NCBI GenBank assembly: GCA_963797475.1
Contig: CAWCPR010000003.1
Coordinates: 1,116,001 to 1,180,000 of the forward strand
Source: CAWCPR01 sp963797475
GTDB lineage: Bacteria > Chloroflexota > Anaerolineae > Anaerolineales > UBA4823
Direction: 5' to 3'
DNA: 64,000 bases
Part shown: piece after piece, positions 51,519-58,391 of the stretch
How positions within the stretch are numbered: position 1 is the stretch's first letter
Layout of the letters: each line of letters starts with the position of its first letter
Notes under the pieces: generated by a model
The model's input: only the letters and a program-made list of their open reading frames with translations
What the model was told of the DNA's origin: nothing
Databases searched by the model: none
Program-made: the position numbers and the translations under genes

Positions 51519-52952
51519 ATGAGTCTCGATCCAAAGATCAGGGCATTTGATATCTGCTTGCGGAAGATCGAATCCGGCGCCAGCCTGGAGGAAGCGCTGG
51601 CGCTTTTTCCCCGGATTGCCGAAGAGCTGCGCCCGTTGCTCGAGGCGGCGCTGCTCGCCCGCCAATTAGGCGCATCCGTCCAGGTCCTCAGGACGGCCCA
51701 ATTGCGCAGCCGGGTCGGTTTCATAGAAGCCGCCCGCAGCCGGACCGGGACGCCGCAGACCACCCTGGGCTTCAAGCGGGCCTGGCGTTTTGCTTTGCTC
51801 AGCATGCTGATAATCTGTGTGATGCTCGCCGGCGCAGCTTCCACGATAGCAGTCTCCGCCAAAGCCCTCCCTGGAGACGCGCTTTATCCCGTTAAAATCG
51901 CAGCCGAACACACCCGCCTGCTCCTGACCGGGAATCAGGCCCAACGCCTGGAGCTCGAAAAGAATTTCGATCACGAGCGTGTAAACGAGGTCGAGGCGCT
52001 GATCCAGCACGCGCGCACGCCTACAGTCCAATTCGCGGGCGGGCTTACCCAAATGCAGCCGGGTAATTGGACCGTGGCCGGCATTCATGTGGTCATCGAG
52101 GCGGTAACCCAGGCCATCGGCAATTTTAAAGTTGGCTACTTCGTAGAGGTGCAGGGGTCTTTACATCCGGACGGCAGTGTCTTGGCTGAAAGGATCCGGC
52201 TGCGCACTTTCGACATCTCCGGAAAAGTACAAACCGTTCAACCAGATCGTTGGATCGTCAACGGCGTGTGGTTGTATGTGACCCCAGACACCATGATGCA
52301 AGCGCCGGTTCAAGCGGGTCACCAGGTGCATGTCCAGGCGGTCCTGCGGCTGGATGGCAGCCTGGAAGCGCAAAGTGTCAACATCACCTCCCCGACCGGC
52401 GGTGTCTTGCAGTTCAGCGCCACAAATACTGCGATACCCCCAGAACCCGCGACGGAAAAACCCAAAGTGGTTGCGCCCAGCAGCACAATTGCGCCGACCG
52501 CTGTTTTCGTACCGCAAAACACCCCTAAGCCAACCGAGACCAAGAAAGCCACTAAACCGCCAAAACCCACGGAGGTAGAAGATCATCAGGAGACGCCCGA
52601 GCCGACTGAAGTCGAGAAGCCATCGAAAACCCCCCAGCCGACCGAAAACGACGATCACGAGACGCCCAGGCCAACCGATGATGATCACAGGACCCCCAGG
52701 CCGACCGAGGACCATCACAGGACTCCCAGGCCGACTGAGGAAGACGACGATCACAAAACCCCCATCGCCACATGGACGGCTGGACCTACTCGCACTCCCA
52801 GACCGACGGAGAGGGATGACGATCACGAGAGAACGCCGCACGCTTCTCCCAGCGCGACTTCGCAGCCCAGCAACACGCCAAAACCCAGCCAGGGACCGTC
52901 GCCAACGGCCACGCCGACAGTAACGCCGAGGCCGACAGAGAAAGACGATTAA
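51519..52952 (+). CDS. Membrane protein with DUF5667/DUF5666-like regions and charged repeat tail
   Basis: A 477-aa protein. A cytoplasmic N-terminus (residues 1-90, FDICLRKIESGASLEEALALFP) precedes one membrane helix (FALLSMLIICVMLAGAASTIAV). Outside comes a DUF5667-like segment (SAKALPGDALYPVKIAAEHTRLLLT) and two beta modules (NWTVAGIHVVIEA, RWIVNGVWLYVTP) like DUF5666. The last 150 residues are a low-complexity tail of PRPTDDDHRTP-type units. The pairing with the ECF gene suggests a regulatory partner, but no ZAS anti-sigma motif (HxxxCxxC) is seen. A bidirectional terminator follows. Confidence 0.78.
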   Translation: MSLDPKIRAFDICLRKIESGASLEEALALFPRIAEELRPLLEAALLARQLGASVQVLRTAQLRSRVGFIEAARSRTGTPQTTLGFKRAWRFALLSMLIICVMLAGAASTIAVSAKALPGDALYPVKIAAEHTRLLLTGNQAQRLELEKNFDHERVNEVEALIQHARTPTVQFAGGLTQMQPGNWTVAGIHVVIEAVTQAIGNFKVGYFVEVQGSLHPDGSVLAERIRLRTFDISGKVQTVQPDRWIVNGVWLYVTPDTMMQAPVQAGHQVHVQAVLRLDGSLEAQSVNITSPTGGVLQFSATNTAIPPEPATEKPKVVAPSSTIAPTAVFVPQNTPKPTETKKATKPPKPTEVEDHQETPEPTEVEKPSKTPQPTENDDHETPRPTDDDHRTPRPTEDHHRTPRPTEEDDDHKTPIATWTAGPTRTPRPTERDDDHERTPHASPSATSQPSNTPKPSQGPSPTATPTVTPRPTEKDD

Positions 52953-52975
52953 GGCATCCTCTTCTATCCAAAGAA

Positions 52976-53025
52976 ACACCCTCCGAGGCGGACCTGCAAT
53001 AAGCCGTCCCCGGAGGGTGTTTTTT
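52976..53025. terminator. Bidirectional terminator between convergent genes
   Basis: ACACCCTCCG (52976-52985) pairs with CGGAGGGTGT (53011-53020), followed by T5 on the plus strand and by TTCTTT on the minus strand. It can stop both converging transcripts. Confidence 0.8.
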
Positions 53026-53067
53026 AATGGGAACCCAGAAGTACGAATTCCAGCGGTCCCAGGGGGT

Positions 53068-54222
53068 TCAATAGACCGGCTGGTCGGGGTCGACCTCCCT
53101 GGCCCAGGCGTTGATCCCGCCCTTCAAATTCTTCACCTTGCGAAAACCAGCGCTGAGCAGCAGCTCCAGCGCGCGCGCCGAGCGGGTGCCGGCCTTGCAA
53201 AAAACCACCATATCCTCTGCACTGTCCAGCTCGGAGAGCCGCGAAGCAAGCTGGCCCAGGGGGAACAGCTCGGCCCCATCGATATGGGAGATCTGCAGCT
53301 CGTGCGGCTCGCGCACATCGATCAAGCGCAGGTGGTTACCCTGTTTCATGCGTGCAGCCAGCTCCCCGGCCTCGATATCCCAACCGCCGCCGACCGCGCC
53401 TTCTTCGTGATCATGGCCCGGCACACCGCAGAAAGCCTCGTAATCGATCGGCTCGGTGATCTCCGGATCGGGGCCGCAAACTTTACATTTCGGATTTTTG
53501 CGCAGCTTGACGAATTCGAAGCTCATATCCAACGCGTTGTAAAGCATCAAGCGCCCTACCAGAGTCTCCCCAATCCCAAGCAGCAGTTTCAGAGCCTCCG
53601 TGGCCTGGAGCGTGCCAACCGTGCCTGGCAGCACTCCCAGCACGCCGCCTTCTGCGCAAGAAGGCACCAGGCCGGGCGGAGGCGGCTCGGGGAACAGGCA
53701 GCGGTAACACGGCCCATTTTTTGAGTCGAATACGCTCACCTGGCCTTCGAAGCGAAAAATCGAGCCATATACGTTCGGCTTACCCTGAAACACGCAGATG
53801 TCATTGACCAGGTAACGGGTTGGGAAATTATCCGTCCCATCGATCAGGATGTCATAATCCTGGGCAATGCGCATGCCATTTTCCGAAGTAAACGGCTCGT
53901 TATAAATATCCACCTGGATATCCGGGTTGAGATCCAGCATACGCTTTCGGGCGGACTCGACCTTTAAAGTGCCCAAACCGGAGGTGCCGTGGATAACCTG
54001 TCGTTGTAAATTCGAAAAATCGACCACGTCATAATCCACCAACCCGATCCGGCCCACCCCGGCAGCCGCCAGGTAGAGCGCCACCGGCGAGCCGAGTCCG
54101 CCAGTGCCGATCACCAGGATCGAGGAAGCTTTGAGCTTGCGCTGTCCATCCAGGCCCACCTCCGGGATAAGCAGATGCCGCGAATAGCGTAGAATCTCAG
54201 AATGAGATAAATAAGGCAACAT
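53068..54222 (-). CDS. moeZ: MoeB/ThiF-type adenylyltransferase fused to rhodanese (MoeZ-like)
   Basis: A 384-aa E1-like activating enzyme that adenylates the C-terminal Gly of a sulfur carrier and thiolates it. The ATP-binding part has VIGTGGLGSPVALYLAAAGVGRIGLVD near residues 40-66, RQVIHGTSGLG and DGTDNFPTRYLVND; a Cys pair (CYRCLFPE, CKVCG) binds zinc. The rhodanese domain (residues 290-384) carries its catalytic Cys in VVFCKAGTRSARAL. Start at 54222. Downstream of the carrier gene, as expected for CysO activation. Confidence 0.92.
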   Translation of the reverse strand: MLPYLSHSEILRYSRHLLIPEVGLDGQRKLKASSILVIGTGGLGSPVALYLAAAGVGRIGLVDYDVVDFSNLQRQVIHGTSGLGTLKVESARKRMLDLNPDIQVDIYNEPFTSENGMRIAQDYDILIDGTDNFPTRYLVNDICVFQGKPNVYGSIFRFEGQVSVFDSKNGPCYRCLFPEPPPPGLVPSCAEGGVLGVLPGTVGTLQATEALKLLLGIGETLVGRLMLYNALDMSFEFVKLRKNPKCKVCGPDPEITEPIDYEAFCGVPGHDHEEGAVGGGWDIEAGELAARMKQGNHLRLIDVREPHELQISHIDGAELFPLGQLASRLSELDSAEDMVVFCKAGTRSARALELLLSAGFRKVKNLKGGINAWAREVDPDQPVY

Positions 54223-54289
54223 AACCAATCCTGTAATATCGTCTGCGTCTTTACCCACGGATGAACCCGCAGGCAAAACACAGAAACAC

Positions 54290-54562
54290 CTAACCTCCGG
54301 CGATACTGGGGACGAGCATCAAACGATCGTTTTCCTCAACGGGCGTTTTGACGCCCTGCAGCTCTCTGATGTTCTCGTCGCCCAGGAACAGGTTCACAAA
54401 TGGACGCAGTTCCCCATTCCCGTTGAAGAGATGGGGTTTCAAGGCCGGATAATTCTCGACCAAATCGTTCAAAGCCGCAGCGACCGTGTCGCCCTGCACG
54501 CTTACTTCGGTCTGGCCGTTCACATAAGAGCGTAAAGGTGTAGGTACCCGCAAAATCGGCAT
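54290..54562 (-). CDS. cysO: MoaD/ThiS-family sulfur carrier protein (CysO-like)
   Basis: A 90-aa ubiquitin-fold carrier ending in SIAGG. The C-terminal Gly-Gly becomes a thiocarboxylate. It starts MPILRVPTPLRSYVNGQTEV and has the usual FVNLFLGDENIRELQGVKTPV. The neighbours (cysM, a JAMM peptidase, a MoeZ-like E1) favour CysO of cysteine synthesis over MoaD or ThiS. A -10 (TATAAT, 54648-54643) and a hairpin lie in its leader, so it may also be transcribed on its own. Confidence 0.87.
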   Translation of the reverse strand: MPILRVPTPLRSYVNGQTEVSVQGDTVAAALNDLVENYPALKPHLFNGNGELRPFVNLFLGDENIRELQGVKTPVEENDRLMLVPSIAGG

Positions 54563-54597
54563 CTTCTATTTCACCCTCCAATTTCTGCCTGAATTTT

Positions 54598-54648
54598 CGC
54601 CTGGCAGGCCCGGATCGTCCAGTCTGCCAGGCGAATACCGTGATTATA
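54598..54648 (-). promoter_or_regulatory. Internal -10 and leader hairpin before cysO
   Basis: TATAAT (54648-54643) without a good -35, then a perfect 10-bp stem (CGCCTGGCAG, 54633-54624, pairing with CTGCCAGGCG, 54607-54598; 16-nt loop) upstream of GGAGG and the cysO ATG. No T run, so it is not a terminator. Confidence 0.4.
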
Positions 54649-54667
54649 CCCTTACAAACACCCTCGG

Positions 54668-54958
54668 CTAGCAACCGAGGCGTTCAACAACCACCTCGCA
54701 GGTGGAAGCAGGCCAGATTTCAACCGGGCCGGCCTGGCTGAAGGGCTGCATAAAGCCTTCAATTTGCGATTGATTATCAGCCTCCACGATCAGGACGAAT
54801 GTATGCTGCCCATCCAAAACGGCGTCGCCTTGGATATCGATGCCGAATTTGCGGGCGTTGTTGTGATCAATGTGGTTCAATAGCATTGCCCCGGCAGCCG
54901 GATCTTTGGCCGGGCAGGTTTCTGAGGTATGTTGGTGTCGAACAAAATAAAGGGACAT
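54668..54958 (-). CDS. DUF3303-type small protein in the cysteine operon
   Basis: A 96-aa protein with a ferredoxin-like/dimeric alpha-beta look: MSLYFVRHQHTSETCPAKDP, FVLIVEADNQSQIEGFMQPF, CEVVVERLGC. Conserved-looking His and Cys (RHQHTSETC, C-terminal GC) could bind metal or handle sulfur (inference). Similar proteins are annotated DUF3303, sometimes 'sulfite oxidase' without basis. AGGAG lies seven bases before the ATG. Its place between the peptidase and cysO suggests a role in sulfur transfer. The stop lies in a CCTCGG/CCGAGG hairpin. Confidence 0.7.
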   Translation of the reverse strand: MSLYFVRHQHTSETCPAKDPAAGAMLLNHIDHNNARKFGIDIQGDAVLDGQHTFVLIVEADNQSQIEGFMQPFSQAGPVEIWPASTCEVVVERLGC

Positions 54959-55024
54959 GTAGTATCTCCTAAGGGAATTGGATCGTCTGCGCCAGCTTTT
55001 AGTATTCGCCGGTAAGACGTGAAA

Positions 55025-55453
55025 TTAATCTCCGCTAAGAATTTCTTCTGCGATAAAGCGGTCGCGGTCTTCGCTCAACCGCCAGGAACGGCTCTCAACC
55101 GCCCGGCCGGCCTGGACGCTGGTGATGATATACGAATACCAGGGCAGGGCCCAATCGCGGTCAAACTCCGAAGGAAGGTTCGGATGGTCGGGATGGGAAT
55201 GGAAGATGCCCAGGATGTCGAAACCGAGGCGCAGCGCCTCCTGCTCGCCCTGGAGCATATCCTGCGGGGTGATCAAATAGCGATTGTGGCGGGCCGTATC
55301 CTCGCGAGCGTTCTTAATTCCAAGGATCGCTTCTACCTTGCGGATTTCGCCGTCAACGTGACCTAGCAGCAAGCCGGCGCCTTCCTCCGGGTAAGCAGAT
55401 TCGCCATGGGCGTAAATTTCTTTCAAAATTTCATCCGTAATGTGCACAGCCAT
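55025..55453 (-). CDS. mec: M67 JAMM metallopeptidase (Mec-like)
   Basis: A 142-aa JAB/MPN peptidase. The zinc motif reads HSHPDHPNLPSEFD near residues 88-101 (HxHx7Sx2D), with the upstream Glu in YPEEGAGLLLGHVD. In Mycobacterium tuberculosis the homologue Mec+ cleaves the new cysteine off the CysO C-terminus; the neighbourhood here supports the same role. Start at 55453 follows cysM by 27 bp. Confidence 0.9.
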   Translation of the reverse strand: MAVHITDEILKEIYAHGESAYPEEGAGLLLGHVDGEIRKVEAILGIKNAREDTARHNRYLITPQDMLQGEQEALRLGFDILGIFHSHPDHPNLPSEFDRDWALPWYSYIITSVQAGRAVESRSWRLSEDRDRFIAEEILSGD

Positions 55454-55480
55454 CCGGCCTGCCGCCTCTCGATATTCGAA

Positions 55481-56443
55481 TTATCTCGCCTCTGGATTCC
55501 AAAGCGCGGCTTCACTCAGGTATTTGTAGCCGGCATCCGGGAAAACGGTGACGACGACGCCCTCTTCCAACCCGGCGGCGATTTGCAGCGCCAGAACGAT
55601 GTTGGCTCCGGAGGAGATCCCGACGAACATACCTTCCTCGCGCGCCAGCCGGCGAACCATCTCATAAGCCGCTTCCGTAGGAACTGTCAGGATCTGGTCG
55701 GGGGCCTGCGGGTCGTAAATCGCCGGTTGAATGGCCGTCGCCATATGCTTCAAGCCTTCCAGACCGTGATAGGGCGATTCTGGCTGCCCGGCGATGATCT
55801 GGATCTCCGGGTTGTAGTGGCGCAGGTAACGACCGACCCCCATTATTGTGCCGGAAGTGCCCATCCCGGCTATAAAGTGGGTCACACGCCCCTCGGTTTG
55901 CTGGACGATCTCCGGGCCGGTCGTGAAATAGTGCGCCTGCCAGTTGGCCGGATTGCCGTACTGGTCGGCGTGGAAAAAGCGGCCTGGATGCTCCGCCAGC
56001 AGGGCTTGCGCCTTGCGGATGGCGCCGTCCGTGCCTTCCATCGGATCGGTCAGGATCAGCTCGGCTCCCAGGGCGCGCAGGACAGCGACGCGCTCCGGGC
56101 TGGCGTTGGCAGGCAAAGTCAGCGTTACCGGTATGCCCAGCGCAGCCCCGAAAGTGGCATAAGCGATGCCGGTATTTCCGGATGTCGCGTCCAACAGGCG
56201 TTTGCCGGGAGTCAGGCTGCCGTTCTCGAGCGCTGTTCGGATAATATTTAAAGCCGGGCGATCCTTGATGGATCCAGCCGGGTTGAACCATTCTGCTTTG
56301 GCGAAAACCTTTACCCCCGGCGGAAGCCCGGCAGTAACGCGCCGCAAGGGCAGCAGCGGCGTATTGCCCACGGCCGCTTCCAGGCCGGCTACCGCTGGCA
56401 TGGTCAATATATTCGTTTGTTGATAAGTGACCTGTAAGGTCAT
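55481..56443 (-). CDS. cysM: PLP-dependent cysteine synthase, CysM-like
   Basis: A 320-aa fold-type II PLP enzyme. The PLP Lys lies in NPAGSIKDRPALNII near residue 63, the substrate loop is SGNTGIA, and the phosphate-binding loop is GMGTSGTIMGVG near residue 191. With mec, cysO and moeZ downstream it probably uses the CysO thiocarboxylate as sulfur donor, like M. tuberculosis CysM with O-phosphoserine. Whether it prefers O-phosphoserine or O-acetylserine needs residue-level alignment. Leader elements upstream suggest cysteine-dependent attenuation. Confidence 0.9.
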   Translation of the reverse strand: MTLQVTYQQTNILTMPAVAGLEAAVGNTPLLPLRRVTAGLPPGVKVFAKAEWFNPAGSIKDRPALNIIRTALENGSLTPGKRLLDATSGNTGIAYATFGAALGIPVTLTLPANASPERVAVLRALGAELILTDPMEGTDGAIRKAQALLAEHPGRFFHADQYGNPANWQAHYFTTGPEIVQQTEGRVTHFIAGMGTSGTIMGVGRYLRHYNPEIQIIAGQPESPYHGLEGLKHMATAIQPAIYDPQAPDQILTVPTEAAYEMVRRLAREEGMFVGISSGANIVLALQIAAGLEEGVVVTVFPDAGYKYLSEAALWNPEAR

Positions 56444-56476
56444 CGAAACTCTCCAATGGCGAAATAATTAAACGAA

Positions 56477-56574
56477 AACGACCAACAGACAACCAAAAAG
56501 GGTGGCGTACCACGCTATGCGATTCAAGTTCGCAAGCGGGGGTCGCAACCACCCTTCGTCAGTCTGCTGGTCGT
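56477..56574 (-). promoter_or_regulatory. Large attenuator-like hairpin upstream of cysM
   Basis: On the minus strand, an outer stem ACGACCAGCAGAC / GTCTGTTGGTCGT (one G-U pair), a middle stem AAGGGTGG (56556-56549) / CCACCCTT followed by T, and an inner stem CGCT.TGCGA / TCGCA.AGCG are nested. The middle stem plus T run (to 56495) works as an intrinsic terminator. The segment GCGTGGTACGCCA also matches repeat copy F. Confidence 0.6.
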
Positions 56575-56580
56575 TCGCTG

Positions 56581-56596
56581 GCGCTGTTAACAGCGC
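56581..56596 (-). promoter_or_regulatory. 16-bp palindrome in the cysM leader
   Basis: GCGCTGTTAACAGCGC, a perfect palindrome between the leader peptide and the terminator hairpin. It is a candidate pause or antiterminator element, or an operator. Confidence 0.4.
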
Positions 56597-56627
56597 TGCG
56601 TCAGGTTTTTCTGTGACGAGGCGGTGG

Positions 56628-56663
56628 TTACAAGCCCCGCCCCAGACACATGCAAGTTTTCAT
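56628..56663 (-). CDS. Cysteine-containing leader peptide of cysM
   Basis: An 11-codon frame, MKTCMCLGRGL, with two Cys codons (TGC and TGT). GGAG lies 6 bases before the ATG and a consensus promoter about 35 nt upstream of it. It is followed by hairpins and a T run before cysM, the arrangement of a ribosome-mediated attenuator: ribosome stalling at Cys codons under cysteine shortage would prevent the terminator. Confidence 0.65.
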   Translation of the reverse strand: MKTCMCLGRGL

Positions 56664-56704
56664 CAAGAACTCCAGTACAATTTTTTAAGATAAACTTGAT
56701 ATTA

Positions 56705-56732
56705 ATTGTATGCGAAGACCCAGATTTGTCAA
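56705..56732 (-). promoter_or_regulatory. Sigma70 promoter of the cysM operon, overlapping the kamA stop
   Basis: TTGACA (56732-56727), 16 bp, TACAAT (56710-56705). The TGA of kamA lies inside the -35. Start near 56698, a leader of about 255 nt. Confidence 0.8.
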
Positions 56733-58129
56733 GAGGGGATTTCAGGGTTTTCAGGCTGGGCCTTCAAGTCCGCCGCATCGCTCTGCTCATCACCACCGTC
56801 CTTGTGTTCTTGACCCATACCAATCCCCAGCGGAACCCACTTCTGTTCATCCTTCAAGCGATGCTGAATGCCGTGGCGGTCGTGCAGCTCGTCGAACCCC
56901 TCTGGCTTGATGAACATCTGCTCGCCTTCCAGCAAGCCGATCACGCCCGACTGCCCTGGCTCGGGTCGTTTTTCGCCCTTGAACCTGGCAGCTTTTTTCG
57001 GGTCGTAATCTATCGGCTCTTCATAGGTGGTAATAAAGCCTTCGTAATTGCGCAGCACCACTTTATGGTCCGACATGCTCAACAAGTAATTCGGTTGGAC
57101 GGGGATCTTCCCGCCGCCGCCGGGGGCGTCGATTATGAACTGCGGCACTGCATAGCCAGAGGTGTGTCCGCGCAGCCCCTCCATAATCTCGATGCCTTTG
57201 GCAATCGGCGTTCGAAAATGGCCGGCGCCCTCCACCAAATCGCACTGGTACAGGTAATACGGGCGAACGCGGATGCGCACCAAGTCCTGCACAAGCTGGC
57301 GCTGGACGTGGACATTGTCATTGACGCCGGCCAGCAGCACCGACTGGTTGCCGAGCGGGATGCCGGCCCGCGCCAGGCGGTCGCAGGCGTCCGCAAGCTC
57401 GGCGCTGATTTCGTTCGAGTGATTGACGTGGATATTCATCCACAGCGGGTGGTACTTTTGCAGCATGTCGGTCAGCTCACCGGTAATTCGCATGGGCAGG
57501 AAAACCGGCACGCGTGAACCGATGCGCAAGATCTCGATATGTGGAATTTCGCGCAGGCGGCTGAGAATTTCTTCCAGAATTTTAGGCGCCAGCACGAGCG
57601 GATCGCCGCCCGATAGGAGCACATCCCGTACTTGAGGAGTGCGCTTCAGGTATTCGATCTGCATTTCGAACTCGGCGCGCGAAAAAGTAGCGGAGGGGTC
57701 GCCGACGATGCGCGAGCGAGTGCAGTAGCGGCAGTAGCTGGCGCATTGGGTAGTCACCAGCATCAAGACGCGGTCGGGATAGCGGTGCACCAGGCCGGGG
57801 ACAGGAGAGTGGCGGTCTTCCGCCAGCAAATCTTCCATCATTGCGGTGAAAGGCACCATCTCGTCGGCGGTTGGCACCACCTGCTTACGGATCGGGTCTT
57901 CCGGATCCTCCGGGTCGATTAACGATATGAAATAAGGCGTGATGTCCACCCGGAAAAGGTGCTTCGCCAGGAGCGCTTTTCGCTCACTGTCTGAAAGGGG
58001 GATGACTTTCTCGAATTCTTCGGGTGTGTTGATGCGGTTGCTTAACTGCCAACGCCAGTTATTCCATTTTTCGTCGGATACATCCGCGTAGATTGGGGCG
58101 CGCTTCGAAACAAAGGGATGTTTAGCCAT
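56729..58129 (-). CDS. kamA: KamA-family radical SAM lysine 2,3-aminomutase
   Basis: A 466-aa radical SAM/PLP enzyme. The cluster motif is CASYCRYCTRSRIVG near residues 128-142; the mobile core continues with VLLSGGDPLVL and LRIGSRVPV. The PLP Lys should be in IDAPGGGGKIPVQPNYL near residue 330. Lysine 2,3-aminomutases make beta-lysine for osmoprotection or degradation; related enzymes use other substrates, so specificity is not certain. The start at 58129 has GGAGA upstream. The C-terminal 50 residues are acidic and extra to the core. Confidence 0.92.
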   Translation of the reverse strand: MAKHPFVSKRAPIYADVSDEKWNNWRWQLSNRINTPEEFEKVIPLSDSERKALLAKHLFRVDITPYFISLIDPEDPEDPIRKQVVPTADEMVPFTAMMEDLLAEDRHSPVPGLVHRYPDRVLMLVTTQCASYCRYCTRSRIVGDPSATFSRAEFEMQIEYLKRTPQVRDVLLSGGDPLVLAPKILEEILSRLREIPHIEILRIGSRVPVFLPMRITGELTDMLQKYHPLWMNIHVNHSNEISAELADACDRLARAGIPLGNQSVLLAGVNDNVHVQRQLVQDLVRIRVRPYYLYQCDLVEGAGHFRTPIAKGIEIMEGLRGHTSGYAVPQFIIDAPGGGGKIPVQPNYLLSMSDHKVVLRNYEGFITTYEEPIDYDPKKAARFKGEKRPEPGQSGVIGLLEGEQMFIKPEGFDELHDRHGIQHRLKDEQKWVPLGIGMGQEHKDGGDEQSDAADLKAQPENPEIPS

Positions 58130-58255
58130 CAGTTGTCTCCTGCAGGATTCAAATAACAATTAAAAAGAAACGATAGGGTTTTCGTGGGTAGACATTTCAA
58201 GGAAATAGGCCCATGGGTGAACCATCTCATCCAACGGCCCGCACGCTTTGAACCA

Positions 58256-58327
58256 TTAGCCGGCAGGTGGATCATGATCTGTACGATAAAAACCCGTCAA
58301 GGAGACGGTGAGCGACTTTATCAGCAT
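58256..58327 (-). CDS. Possible leaderless 23-aa peptide in the kamA leader
   Basis: MLIKSLTVSLTGFYR then TDHDPPAG. The ATG at 58327 is 6 nt after the -10 (TAAAAT), so it would be translated from the very 5' end of the mRNA. It has one Lys codon only, so lysine attenuation is not obvious. Confidence 0.35.
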   Translation of the reverse strand: MLIKSLTVSLTGFYRTDHDPPAG

Positions 58328-58333
58328 GAGTAG

Positions 58334-58362
58334 ATTTTAGTGGAAAAGACCGCAGGGGTCAA
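58334..58362 (-). promoter_or_regulatory. Sigma70 promoter of kamA
   Basis: TTGACC (58362-58357), 17 bp, TAAAAT (58339-58334). It implies a leader of about 200 nt before kamA, in which no lysine riboswitch core was recognised. Confidence 0.7.
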
Positions 58363-58391
58363 CTGGAGAGTCTTTTATCTTGAATTCGGAA

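Noticed and set aside
52530..52800. Direct repeats resembling a CRISPR array
   Set aside because: The repeats are in frame and encode PRPTDDDH-type units of a protein tail; there are no spacers.
56495..56580. T-box riboswitch upstream of cysM (AAGGGTGG motif and a terminator)
   Set aside because: No Stem I or specifier region was found, and the UGGN element would be TGGT, which does not match the U discriminator of tRNA-Cys. The Cys-codon peptide explains the leader better.
58130..58330. Lysine riboswitch ahead of kamA
   Set aside because: The conserved lysine aptamer core was not seen in the leader.
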